A stretch of 64,000 bases of DNA from Anadara kagoshimensis (lineage: Eukaryota > Mollusca > Bivalvia > Arcoida > Arcidae), in assembly GCA_021292105.1 (NCBI GenBank), contig CM037861.1, positions 53,842,920 through 53,906,919 on the forward strand, read 5' to 3'. Under the pieces are notes generated by a model. The model saw only the letters and a list, made by a program, of their open reading frames with translations. It was not told the origin of the DNA and did not search any database. How positions within the stretch are numbered: the stretch's first letter is position 1; each line of letters begins with the position of its first letter. A program made the position numbers and the translations under genes. Positions 46,740 through 59,600 of this stretch are shown piece by piece.

Positions 46740-46990
46740 ATGACAATCCATGTAAAAGTAAAAAACAACATACCAATTCAGGCATATCCATACAAAGGCA
46801 AAGTATACAAAAAATTGAAGCAAGATAAATAAGTTAACTTTCAGCAGGGAAGTGAGACCGAGTGCTTCGGGAGGCTAAATGCCGTCTGTTAAGTTAGCTA
46901 CACCTACCACGTGAAACATCAAAATTGAGAATGAAAGAAATGTGGAACTATTCGATGTCAAATATATTCAGGATAAATTTATATACAGAA
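46740..46990 (+). repeat. REP interspersed repeat adjoining the minisatellite
   Basis: After two degraded left-end units the REP core follows: TTAACTTTCAGCAGGGAAGT, GAGACCGAGTGCTTCGGGAG, TTAGCTACACCTACCACGTG, ATCAAAATTGAGAATGAAAG, and a 'gatgtcaaatatattcagga' end. Confidence 0.75.
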
Positions 46991-47505
46991 CCATCATACT
47001 TATTATTGACATTAATATTGTGATGATGACCATAATTGTTTTGCAGTAAGCTTAGGCTTGCAATACCCTAACTCAGCAATTTATTTGCTTGTTTTATTGC
47101 CTAAAGTTTGTTATTTATTCTCTATTGGCCTTTAGAATGCGAAAACTGTAAATCTAGTCACTGAAAACTCGATGACTATGGAATGATTCATAATGGAAAA
47201 TACGTATTTTCTATATGTCAAATAGTCTAATTTGATATTTAACAGTAATCACTATATATATAGTACGTTTCATGTTACTACTATTGCAGTTATTAATTTA
47301 TTTTATCTCTCCGTGTACATAGCTAATTATATTTAATTATGTTATCTGAAAAATTTTGATTTTGACCTCTTAAAATCTGGGATTTTGTGTGAATCAAATT
47401 TACATGAAACCAAAAATAAACCGTATTAATTTATATTATGTAATAACAAGAACGTGTCCTCTGTTACAGAAGCCGTATGCTGTGATATTTGGCCGTTATC
47501 CTGTT

Positions 47506-47513
47506 TATAAATA
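47506..47513 (+). promoter_or_regulatory. Possible TATA box
   Basis: TATAAATA lies 32 bp before the ATG of the signal-peptide exon. If used, the 5' UTR would be only a few bases, so this is weak; a non-coding upstream exon is equally possible. Confidence 0.2.
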
Positions 47514-47544
47514 TAGTTACACGTGATATTTACTACTTTCAAGA

Positions 47545-47644
47545 ATGAAAATTTTTGAGACAACGCCAGTGATTTTCTTTTGGTTTATACTGAATCTATT
47601 CAGATATTTTCCAACTATCTGTTTCCAAGAACTGCAACCCAACG
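47545..47644 (+). CDS. Exon 1: start codon and signal peptide
   Basis: ATG with a hydrophobic run (VIFFWFILNLF) after a short N-terminus, then CFQELQPN, ending in phase 1 at a GTAAGT donor. Without the downstream exons it would not stand as a gene. A signal peptide is expected for the extracellular domains encoded later. Confidence 0.6.
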
Positions 47645-50600
47645 GTAAGTACAGAACAAACTAATGGAAATTCCGCGTGGGTGTATTGAAAATAGGTTAC
47701 TATAACTCTACAGCAGCCGTTACCTGGCAGAAATAAATCCATATCCTGGTTAAAAATTACCACTTACTACTATCGACAACAAAGTAGGATTCTATTTTGT
47801 ATTTCGTGAAGTATTAGTATATTTATATTGGAATTCCATTATCTGTCGATGGATGTTACCTAGGTTACACTGTATAAAAAATTGTATGTATTTTTGAAAT
47901 AGGGGGTTTCTGGGAAGTATTTGAAGAACCAAAACCACAACTTCAGTTTGACTAAAGATTTTTATCTTGTAAAGGTTATGCAAACAGAACAGATCGGCCA
48001 GAACCACAGCTAATAATGTAAATCAAATGGCTTACCGTCTTCAGTTTGGTTGGAGATGTTCATCTTGTTATATTAAATGAATCAGAACGACAGATGATAA
48101 TATTAATCTATTACCTTACTATCTTTGCCTTCACATAGAATGTTAATCTGGTTTCAGTATAATGGCAATATCTGGTTTTACTAGTAATGTCAATTACTTT
48201 CAAGTTTTTTTATTTCTCAAATTATAGATTACAATATTAATAATATATAAATATGATTATAAAGAAAATAACATACGTGAGTAAACATATGCAAATAGAA
48301 GATTATATTATAAAGTTTAACTCAGAGTACTGAATCTCTCATTAATTATTTTGATAAACTTACATAAATTATTAAAAACAGATAATTTTTTATGAAAACT
48401 TTAAAAAAAAATAGTATGCAATTTGGTTTCAGTATAGTAGCGATAAGAACGGCTCTAAACTACTCCTAAACTAAGCTTATTTTCAAATGTCTATTTCAGA
48501 TTATAGATGTCTTATGAAGAAGAAAGTCGTCAATACTATAGGTAAGGAAAGGTGTTACTTTAATATAAAGACTGGCCTGTTTCACAATCATTTTTAACTT
48601 AAATTTTCTATAACTTAAATCTGGCAAATTTGAAATCAGAATAATTTTAAGTGTCTGTCGTAGCTAGGTTAACAGGTGGTGCTTACTCTTCTGGAGCACT
48701 CGGTCTCACTTCCCTGTTGCAAATATACGTGATTAACGTAACTTTAATTTTAAAGTATTTACTTTGCTTCTGGAATTTTATATGTTTGTTTTTGATTCGT
48801 TAATTTTTAAGATAAATGTAATCATTGATTTAAGATGTCTTTTTTAAGATCAACCTAAGCTTTTTGTCATCTATATTAGATCTGTCGAACCGTTTTATTT
48901 GTAGTGTAATTTACCATTTTTTAAATTTATTTCATCATTAAATTAAAAATGGTATATGACAGTAGTATCATTAAATGTTTCCAAATTTTGTCAGATTTAA
49001 GTTAAGGTAAATCTTAGTATGGAATGATAGTGAAACTGGAGCCTTTTTGTCCAATAAGTGGTAAGTGGAATGGTCTTCTAACGGTGCAACACTCAATATT
49101 GGCTGTTGGTTGGTTGGTTTAAACGTTGTTTAACGTCACATCAACCATTAAACAGCTTATCGCTACAAATGTTTATTATACACTAATTTCTCATGCATTT
49201 TAATACAAAAAATTACAAGTATTATATGCATAAAAATAAATATTTCAAAGTGTATTGTTTTGCATGAATTAGAAAATGTAAAAAAAAATAAAAAAAATAA
49301 AAATAAAAAAGATTAAAAAACTACTCTATGTACTGTTGTAATTTTCTGAAATGTATTCATATAAAATTCAAAGTTTGCATACATTTTGAAACATAACTAG
49401 AATATTGCAGTGGTATTACTTTTGGTATACCTAGAAATCTAAAACTATACATCTGTACAGCCAAGTAGCTTGTAAGGCTGCCTTTATCTGTAACAATGTA
49501 ATAATTATTCTAACTCTTCGCATTTTTATTTATTATAGAAGATCATATGAACTTGAGTTTGGCGGAGAGAAAACAGGAATGTATTGTAAATGAGTTATAT
49601 GGTAATTGTACCTAATTCTTAATTTATAATACTTTTCAACGAAAAAACACATTTAAAAGTAACAAATGGGAGGTCAGGATTCGAACCCCGACCGAGTCTT
49701 ACCAACTTAGTAGTGATTGCTCTTTTGCTAAGTCACGGGATTTAGAAATGCAAATGACAGGGTCCTTCTGAAGAGGCATTTAAACCCGATGTCCAGTGCC
49801 ATATTAGACCTGGCACGCTTATAAACTTTTTCTGCCGTGATTGAACCGCAAAGGTAAAATTTTTTACCTCTTCATCTATAACTGGTGACGTCTTGATATA
49901 AGTGAAATATTCTTGACTGGGAAGTAAAACTTCATTTATATATTCTATCAATCAATATTTTCAATCTGTTTACTTAGTATTTGTTAATAATAATTAAAGG
50001 GAGATAATTAGTGTTTTTGCATATGACCTTACAATAATAGTTAGGATTGAGGAGTTTATTTTGTTAGATGAAATTTTTAGTTTCTACAGTGACTAAAAAT
50101 TAAAAACACATACGTATGCCTTAAGCATCTATCTAAATGCACTTTGTGTTAACCAGAAGTAATTTCACAGATGGATGTCATGATGCATTAGTAAATGTGA
50201 AATAGTATCTGTATATTGATAATGATACTAATGTTATATAACATCTTTAGAGTATAAACACGATATGACATGAAACAGTATAGCTTTTGGGTGTGTGTTG
50301 TTTCTAGCTTCTTTTTTTGTGATTATGCGTTTACTCGTTTGTTTTGACTATTTCCAAATACCAGGGCAAGTCAATAAAAAACCGGCCTAACCTTTTTCCG
50401 GTAAAGATCCAACTCTTTTTTTCCAATATAATTACCCTCTTGTGTGATGCATTTAGACGAGCGGTGTTCAAATGTCATAAGCCAAGAACTGAAAAAATCA
50501 GGGTTCTTCACATTGAGCCACTCCTCAACTGTCTCCATGAGTTCTTCGTCAGACCAGAAATGACATCCATTGATTTTAATTTTTAATTTTGGGAATGAAA

Positions 50601-53600
50601 AGAAGACGTTAAGAGCTAGGTCAAGTGAAAAGACAGGGTAAGGTGTTTATTCATACCCGTTTCGCCAAACAACATCCATTGTAACTTTGCAAGTGTGAAC
50701 TCTTGCGTTGGCCTGTTGCAGGAAAACACCATAAGATAGTTTACCTCGGCGTTTTTTAAGGATGACGGTTCTCAGCTGGTCTAGCAAGTTTACATAGTGT
50801 GCACTCCAGTTATTGTACTTTTCTGGAATAAAATAATCAACACAATTTCACCTTTTGCGTCTCAAAATACCTTGCCAGCCGATGGTTGCGTCTTGAACTT
50901 CTTAGGTTTCGGGGACCCAGGCCTGACTTTGATCTTTATTCTCTGGCTCAAAATAAGCAGAGTCTCATCTACAGTCACCAGACGAAAAAGAAAATGATCT
51001 TTTGACATAAACGCTTCAACAAGGAGCTGTATACTGATGCTCTGGTTGCCATTTGCTTATTACTAAGAGATTTGGGGAGCCAACAGGCTGTTAGATTGCG
51101 TATTCTTAAACGACCATGTAAATTTGTTAAGACATTTCCATGTGAAATGACTAATGCCTACGCTGAATTATTCACTTATCAGAGTAAACCAGACTTAGAA
51201 CGTCATTACACAATTCTTCATCGGTGGCATCAAGTTGGCGTCAAGACCGAACTGTCTTCATCTTCTAAAGACGTTCTATCGCGTTTGAATTCCCTAACCT
51301 TGAATTTAAACTTGAGCGCAAGATGGTACAGAAGACCCATAAACAACGGCTAACTCGCCCTTTATTACCTCTTGCCTGTTTTACTTTTTAAATACAAGTA
51401 CCAAATTACAGCACAGTACTCAACTTTAGATAACGAGAGGCTCAGTGTGGCTTAGCCTGTATCGCTCACCTGACTAAAATGCTTTTAAAGCAAATTTGTA
51501 TTCCAGTGATGAACAAATGCACTGTTTATATCAGACAGAATGGCTAAGGAAATATGTACCATTCACAGTTTTTTCAATCTGATTAAAATCACATCTCTCA
51601 CTTGCTCCCCCATGTTTGATATAGGCGCGGAGTGGGAGATCTGAGTAAACACCGTTTAGGGGCATATGTGAATGACCCATTGTCGTAACATTTATTGTCC
51701 AATGAAATTTCAGCTTCCGAGATTTTGAAAGTGTTAAGCCTTTATTGTAAATGAAACTCGCAATTTGAATGGTCAGTTATAGTTAATTACCATAAGGTCA
51801 TTTACATATGACCCTTAACGGGGTTTCCTCAGATCTCCCACGACGCAACTATATCAGAAAAGAGCAGCAAGTGAGAGATCTGATTATAATCAGATTGCAG
51901 TTTTTTGGATTTTTTTGCATTTGGTCCCATATTCAACTATAAATAAATAAATAAGTTTTATTTAGAGGCGGCATATACATAGATAAATTACAAACATAAG
52001 CTCTGATGAGCTTTTGATCGATCGACTATGATCAGCTTTTGACTGACTGTGTACCCCACTGGAAGTTATATTTTTTGTTGAAAAAAAATTTGGTCAATGT
52101 TACAGTTCAGCTAGACTTTCCAAGATAAATCACTGTGATCGACATATCAAATGGAATGTAGCTTTTTTCCTGGTAGTGCTTTTGACAAGTTTTCTTTTGT
52201 GTTTAAAGTTGCACAATGCATCATTTTAAATGCAAAAGAAAGCTTTTTGATAGATTAAACAAGAGAAAGGATATACACATTTCACTAACCAGAGTGGTAT
52301 GTCTGTCACAGTGATTTATCATGATACGTCTTTGGCTGTATTGTAGTAAAGGGTTTAATATATATAATTATTGTATAGAATGGAGAATTGCTTTAGTAGT
52401 TTCAAGAGATGGTTGTTTTTTTTATATCTATGTTGGTGGCCATGTGTTTAGTGGAGGCAAGGAGGCAAGGAGGCAATCTTGGTGAATTTCTTTCATACAT
52501 CATTCCTGTAAAGTTTAATTCAATTTGCTTCAGTAGCTTGAGAGGAAATAGCAAATATATATGCTTTTCCCATAGGGTCCAATGTTAAACTATGTTCTGT
52601 ATTACGGCCATGTTTTAGGCAGATCTGAAAAATTTCGGCAATCTAACTAAAGAACCATCCATACATCATTCCTGTAAAGTTTGGTTCAATTTGCTTCAGT
52701 CATTTCTGAGGACATAGTCAAAAATGCGTTTTTCCCATAGGGTCCAATGTTAAACTATCTTTTGCGCTGGCAGCCATGTTTTTGGCAGATCAGAAACATT
52801 TTGGCAATCAATGTAAAGGACCTTCTATACATCATTCCTGTAAAGTTTTGTTCAATTTGCTTCTCTAGCTTCAGAGGAGATAGCATATATATGCTTTTCC
52901 CATAGGACCCAATGTGAAACTATGTTCTCCGCTGGCCGCCATGTTTTTTGGCAGATCAGAAAAATTTTGGCAATCTATGTAAATGACCTTCTATACATCA
53001 TTCCTGTAAAGTTTGGTTCAATTTGCTTCAGTCATTTCTGAGGACATAGTCAAAAATGCGTTTTCCCATAGGCTCCAATGTTAAACTATCTTCTGCCCTT
53101 GGGGCCATGTTTTTCGGCGGATCAGAAAAAGTTTGGCAATCTAAGTAAAGGACCTTCTATACATCGTTTCTGTAAAGTTTGGTTAAATTCGCTTCAGTCA
53201 TTTTTTAGGCAGATCGGAAAAAATTGGCAATTAAAGTAAAGGACTTTCCATACATCATTCCTGTAAACTTTGGTTAAAATTGGTTCAGGGGTTTCAGAGG
53301 AGATTGCCAAAATGTGAAAAGTTTACGGACGGACTGACGGACGGACAGACGGACAGACTGACGGACGACGGACGCCAAGTGATGACAAAATTAGGCCAGG
53401 TAAGCTAAAAAGCATGCCTTTTCACCACTACCATGTTTGACATTTATATCTTATTTAAGTCTCTTATATATCGATACGCATGCAATTTTGTATCAAGGTA
53501 TAAAACATGCATTGAAACAAAGCGCGAAAATCAATATCGTTTTGAATAATCGGAAATGGGCTAGTAACTTATTGACTCAGTATGTGCATACTGTAAGACA

Positions 53601-56600
53601 TTGTAGTTAAATTGTGTTTCGTTGATAAGCAGTCTAATACATAGTTCAATTTTTAGTTGTATACTGATCTAAGTATATGTTTTTATTTTTGTGACATCAT
53701 TTTTATAAAGACTGATACTCCCGAAAGTGGTTTGGTGTTTTGGTTTTTTTTTGTGCATTTGTTCTGATCAAAAACAAACATTCCAATCTATGCCTAAATT
53801 ACAATCCCAACAGCAAAGAAGTAAAACATTGAAAACACGCAAATTTAGTTTAACACGTCAACTTCCACTAGGGAAGCGAAATCTGACACTCCGGGAGGTT
53901 AACGAACATTTGTCTAGCTAGTTTCACTTACCACTAGTGAAATCAAAATTGAGAAAGAAACATGGAATTATGGGAACATACATCCGGGATATCTTTGGAT
54001 ACAATATTGTCATGACGGCCATAAAACTTTTATAGGGTATCTTTAAGACTAGACCTGCAATTTTCCCGAGTCAACAATATTTTCGTAAGAAGCTTGCTTC
54101 GTTGTATAAAGTTCCCTTAGTAGGAACAAACTCTGCCATAGCGTGTTTACTGTTAAAGAAATGTGCCATAAATAGAGAAGTAGGAATATTGCTGCTAAAA
54201 AATTGAAAGTTGCCTATAGAAAATTTGAAGTCACCACGTCTGTCATACATCTTCACGAATGCTTTCTTTGGCGTCATTATTCAGGTATATGGCTCAATAT
54301 GAAACAGAGCTTGAAGAATCAGTTGAATCTTTTATTTCAAACTCGTAGGATAGAAGACATTTACACAATTTCAAAGTTAAGGATTAATTTTTATTCTTTT
54401 TGCAGGTTTGGATACTGAGTTTTGTTGCTTCACGAATTGTACTGTTTTCGTAAAGTGGAAATGTTTGTTGTGTGGCTTAGAAAAGAGTGTTACCAAAAAT
54501 GGATTTCTATGTCCAAATTTAAAAGATAGATTTTAACTGTATGTATGTTAAGTACAGGTAGTATAGCGATTAAAGATTCTGATTAAATACTAATTAAAAA
54601 CAAACATACTAATGCGTGTCCAAATCAATATCCTAAACAGAGTAAAATCTTTGAAAAGGTGGCAAATTTAGTTAATCATAAATTTACACCAATGATTTTT
54701 GGTGCTCCGAAAGGGTAGTTCTACAAATTCTAACTGGCTCAATCTCATATGTAAATATATGTAATATTAGTTCACCTTTCACTTACATGAGTCAAAGCGC
54801 TATTTAGACAAATATTTAAGTCTAGTTGATGCATATAAAATGTAACGGTTGAAATTAAGTGTATTGGTGCCTGGTTGATACAGAGATTCAATGCATTCTA
54901 GTTTAATTGATGAAGTATTAAGTGTAATGTAAGTGTGGTTGATGAAGTTTTAGTGGATCGTATTGAATGTTGTTTAGTATGGTTGATACAAAAAATAAAT
55001 GAATTGATAATCTGGTCGAAAATTTAATGTGTCATAAATCTGTTTGATGCAAAAATTAAGTGTACTGTATCTTAAGTCTTGCTGAAAGTTAACAATGCGA
55101 CCGCGTGCTCCTAAAGAATAAGTACCTCCTGTTTAGCTACCTGAATATGTTTATACCAATTTGTATCGTGCCAAAGTAATACTAGTACCCTGAAATAAAA
55201 AACAACATATCAATTCATGTCCAAACCTCAATCCCAAATCAAAGTAAAAACTTTGAATCTAGGTTAAACCCGTGATCTTCCAACAGTCAAGTGAAACCGG
55301 GTTCTCCAGAAGGGAAATTTCAAGAACTGTTAAGTTACTTAGAGATATTAAGGTGACAAGGTCAACATATATAATTTGAACATAATTCCAAGACAACTTT
55401 TAAAGCAGTCAATATAGCGTTATAGATAGGATGATTGCTAACCAAGAATGTAACTGTTAGAACAGTTGTCTTATCTTAGCACATCAACTCCTTTCTTTAA
55501 TATGTCATTTTATTTTTAAACTTAAACAGGTAATGAATGCAAGAAAGCAAATCCCTGTAAAAATAACGGTACAGTTGTTTGTCCGACAGAATTCTCTTAC
55601 GAATATAATATGACCTGCGAGTGCAAAACGGGATATACTGGAAAGTTCTGTGAGGAGGTGAGTATTATATAATTAGTGTTCAGAATGGGAAAATGTTTGT
55701 AGTACTTCTGTTATAAAATTGAAAAAAAATTATTCAGAAAAATGTTCGATATAACCGAACCGAAACCAATAATGGTAATAAAATTAAAATTACCTCATCA
55801 TTAAAGATTATCCAATCGATAACTATGATATAGATGATATATTTCTGATACACCAAAGGTCATAGACGCCACCTAGATATTCTAAAATCTGTCATGATTA
55901 TAGTTCAAAAGCGTAATATAATGTTCTGGCGCGGTGTCCAAAATCTTATATGACCTCCATTTATGACTCACAGCTATAGAATATATTCTACCGACTTTCA
56001 AGCCAAACTTGTGTTTATGATATGGAGATTATTTAAAAGTTTTAAAAGTGTTTGATTATCTTTTTAAACTCAAAATAGTAGTTCGACAAACACAATTACA
56101 GCTTAAAACGTATTTTCTTCCATTTTTATTTTATATTTTTATCATTGAGTACACATGCATATCCATAGTGGGTTATTGGTTCATTGTTTAGTAAAAATTG
56201 CCGTAGTAAATCAGTAACTCTCATATGAGTGGAATATTTAGCCTGTTAAAGGTACGTAGATCACACAAGTGGACATAATATCCATCCATGGTCGAAACTT
56301 TTATAATCAGTGGCATCAATATGTCCTCTTGCTTTATGTTATTGGACTGTTGGATTTAGCCAGTCTATGTTTCAATAAAATTACATTTGCAGTTTTTGGA
56401 GGAAGTAACCGAAGTATTTTTTTAATTTAGAAAATATTCGTATGTAACTACACTTGTGAAAAACAGCAGTCAACTACGATATTAACTTATGATGACACCA
56501 GTGATGCCTCATGTCCTCATCTAGTAGGCGAAGACTGTAGACTTCTGGATCAGTATCCACGTAAGTTCTTTTTTTCTATCTTATACAAACTTTTTTCACT

Positions 56601-59600
56601 ACCCTTTGGTCATTATTTACATTTGCATTACTACGTATAGATTGTATCTAAATAAGGTTATGATAGATTTGACTCATTTAAGATCAAATTCTTCCCAACA
56701 ATAGAGGAGTTCTCGAGTCTTTCGGTACCAATCTAAAGGAGGAGGAACTTTACTTTCCTTACTTGGATTGGATATCTAAACTTCACAAAATCCATGCAAG
56801 GAGAGGTTTAAAGAAGTTTCCTATAAGCATACTTCTAAAGCATTATCAGTAATTATACCACTAATTTGACACTCACCAAAGATGTCCTTAAGTCTTATTT
56901 AGATAAAGTCTATTATTCGTTTAGCATCAATCAAATGAAGATGCTAAGACAATCTAAAGAATTACTTGAACAACTTGTTTCTTATAATTTATGTGGTGTA
57001 AAAAGTATAAAAATCATTTGGTTTTTTCTACATTTTACCCTACTATCCCTCATTCTAAATTGAAAGAACGTCTGAAATAAATTAGTCAGTAAGGATATAC
57101 TATGTAAATATGTAAGTCTGAACAGGTTTTCTTGTAGTGTTGTCAAGCACTATGCGAATTATAAAGATATATATTGAAAAAACCATCAACGAAATGTTTG
57201 ATTTCTCTACTTTATCCACCTTTCTCTCATTCTAGTGAAAGAACATTAAAACAAAGTATCCACTTGTTTATCTTTATCATTGTTTTCTAATCACAATATT
57301 ATTCATAAACTTATGTTGATGTCTCTGTTTCTAAAATTATCCTGGATATATTTGACGTCACATATTCACATGTTACTTTCATTATCAATTTTGGTTTCAC
57401 ATAAAAACCAAACAAACCAAACCATGTCCAAATCACAACCCTAAAGCAAAGTAAAATTTGAAACTGACAATTTATTTAGGTTAAACATTGAACTTCCACC
57501 AGGGAAATTGGGAAGTGCTGGGGGGGGGGGGGGGGGGGGGGGGTAAGCATCACCTCTTTTTGGCTAGCTTCGCCCGCCACGTGTGTAATCATGTAATCAA
57601 AATTAGGAGTGAAAGGATCATGGAATTATGGAACAATCATGGACATAAACATGTTTCTAGATATTGGACATATTTTAGTTAATGTATTTCAAATTTCAGA
57701 GAGTAAGACGAATGATGCTCTCCACTTTTGTGACGATTTACCAACGTGGATGTATGGCAGTTGGAGTCAGGTATATAAATAGTGTATATTGCGGATGTAA
57801 ATAAATAGTATTTACCTTCCATCGATTATTACTCTAATTTATAGACTTTTCTATAAATGATAACAATGATTAATAATTTATATATTATTATAATTAACAA
57901 GACAAGAATTGTTTACCCATCAGGAGAACCCAGTCTCACTTCTCCGATGAAATTATCACACGATTAAAGAAATTTGACATTTCAAAGTTTTTACTTTCTT
58001 TTAGAAAAATATTTAATCTGATATCATTAATGGATATCCAAAACTGGAGAGGATTTGTTGGATAATAGAGGTGGTTGTATGTGAATATGATTTCATCCAA
58101 TGAAATTTAGTTTAATGTTATTTGTTTTTTATTCTCTAATTTGGTAATAATCTGGTTTTTAGAATGAAGTACCATACTTAATTTTTGGTCATATAGCCCA
58201 GGATCTGAGAATTTAAAAATTTAGAGATACATCAAGATCTTTTTGTTTAGTTGGGTCGAGGATTGAAATATTTTTATTTATTAAAATATCTTTAAAATGA
58301 AATTTAGGTCACGCGTAAAAATTTATATTCCATTTTGCAAAGTTTTTTCTTAATTTTTTATTGCAATTTGAACGAACAGGTATGTTTTTGTTTGGTTGGA
58401 TATACAGTCAAACCTGTGTATAAATGCCACCCAAGGAAATCAGTAAAAATGTCCTTTAAAGGCAGGTGGCCTTAATACACAGGTTCAATAATATGAATAA
58501 AAACAATTGGAATACAATTCTGCTGGCCTTTATAAGCAGGTGACCCTTATAAAAAGCAGGTCTTTTAAGTCAGGTTGGACGGTAGATACTAGTGATCTGG
58601 TCCGTATTATGTTTTTGAATATTCGCATAAATACACCACTGTTTGTATTGGAATAGTTGGGACCTCTATTAGTAGTACTATGACTACATCACTTCACTTG
58701 ACATTTGTCTGTCCATAGTACGAACTTTTGTAAATAATGTCCTAATATGTGTTTTCCTCTATGTACCTTGTCTTGTTTGGCTGTTCTATCATTGAGTTAT
58801 ATTGTGCCATGTTCTTGGTTACGTTGGCTATACCAAGTACAAATTACAAACGTTTCTTTGTTAATTTCTCTTTTCTATTTTACAACTTAAAAAGGTTGAA
58901 AATTGAGATAATAAATCAATATTTTTCTGTTTAGGGGACATTTCCTCTTAGGCACTTTGACACAAATGAATCTTATTAAAATTAAATTTCTTTTAAATTG
59001 TCACTTTATTTCATTTTTTAAAATTTCTGATGGAGTTGGACAAGTACAATGTTTTCCGTTGCAAATTTCCCTCGTCGATTTTAATTGCTTGATACGAAAA
59101 ATAGTTCCACGATCTATAAAGGCCACCCAGGGTCACCAGTAAAATGGATTCTCAAAGTAAATAGCTCTTATATAAAGGTTCAAATGACATAAATAACGAG
59201 CACTTGGCATACAAATCAACTGGCTTTTAAAAGCAGGTCTCTCTTATATAAAGGTGGCTTTAAAAATGGGTTCTAATTTATAAGCTTTCTATTTTAAAAA
59301 AAACAATTGCAATCAGTATATGACCCATAAATTTGATTATATTTTTTATTTCAGTGTTCCAAATCATGCGGTGTAGGTAAATCAATTCGTACAGTGATTT
59401 GTGTCAGAAATTTTGGTAACGGCACCATTGAAGAATTCAATTCTTCAGCTTGCAGATATTTGGAACAATTGGAACTTGTTAAAAACTGTGAATTGATGAA
59501 ATGCCCAGTAATAAAGGCATTTGATATAAACTTTTACCAAATAAAGACATTCAGTCCTGTAAATATACTAGCGGGGATGAAGGCATATATTTTCCAAAAC

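Larger units (their letters stand above)
51445..53415. mobile_element. Composite non-autonomous element
   Basis: Left boundary near GTATCGCTCACCTGACTAAA. Right boundary near GGACGCCAAGTGATGACAAA, then ATTAGGCCAGGTAAGCTAAA. The end motifs (a 'gctcacctg' type sequence and a GACGGAC-rich end followed by 'aggtaagct') recall a common invertebrate non-autonomous family; this is from memory and unverified. Inside are a foldback element (51,563-51,915) and a four-to-five-unit tandem repeat (52,440-53,300). No coding capacity. Confidence 0.55.

Noticed and set aside
50344..50586. Plus-strand 80-codon frame as a gene
   Set aside because: It is the antisense shadow of the mariner transposase remnant on the minus strand. 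The frame at 51,072-51,353 is likewise antisense to its N-terminal part.
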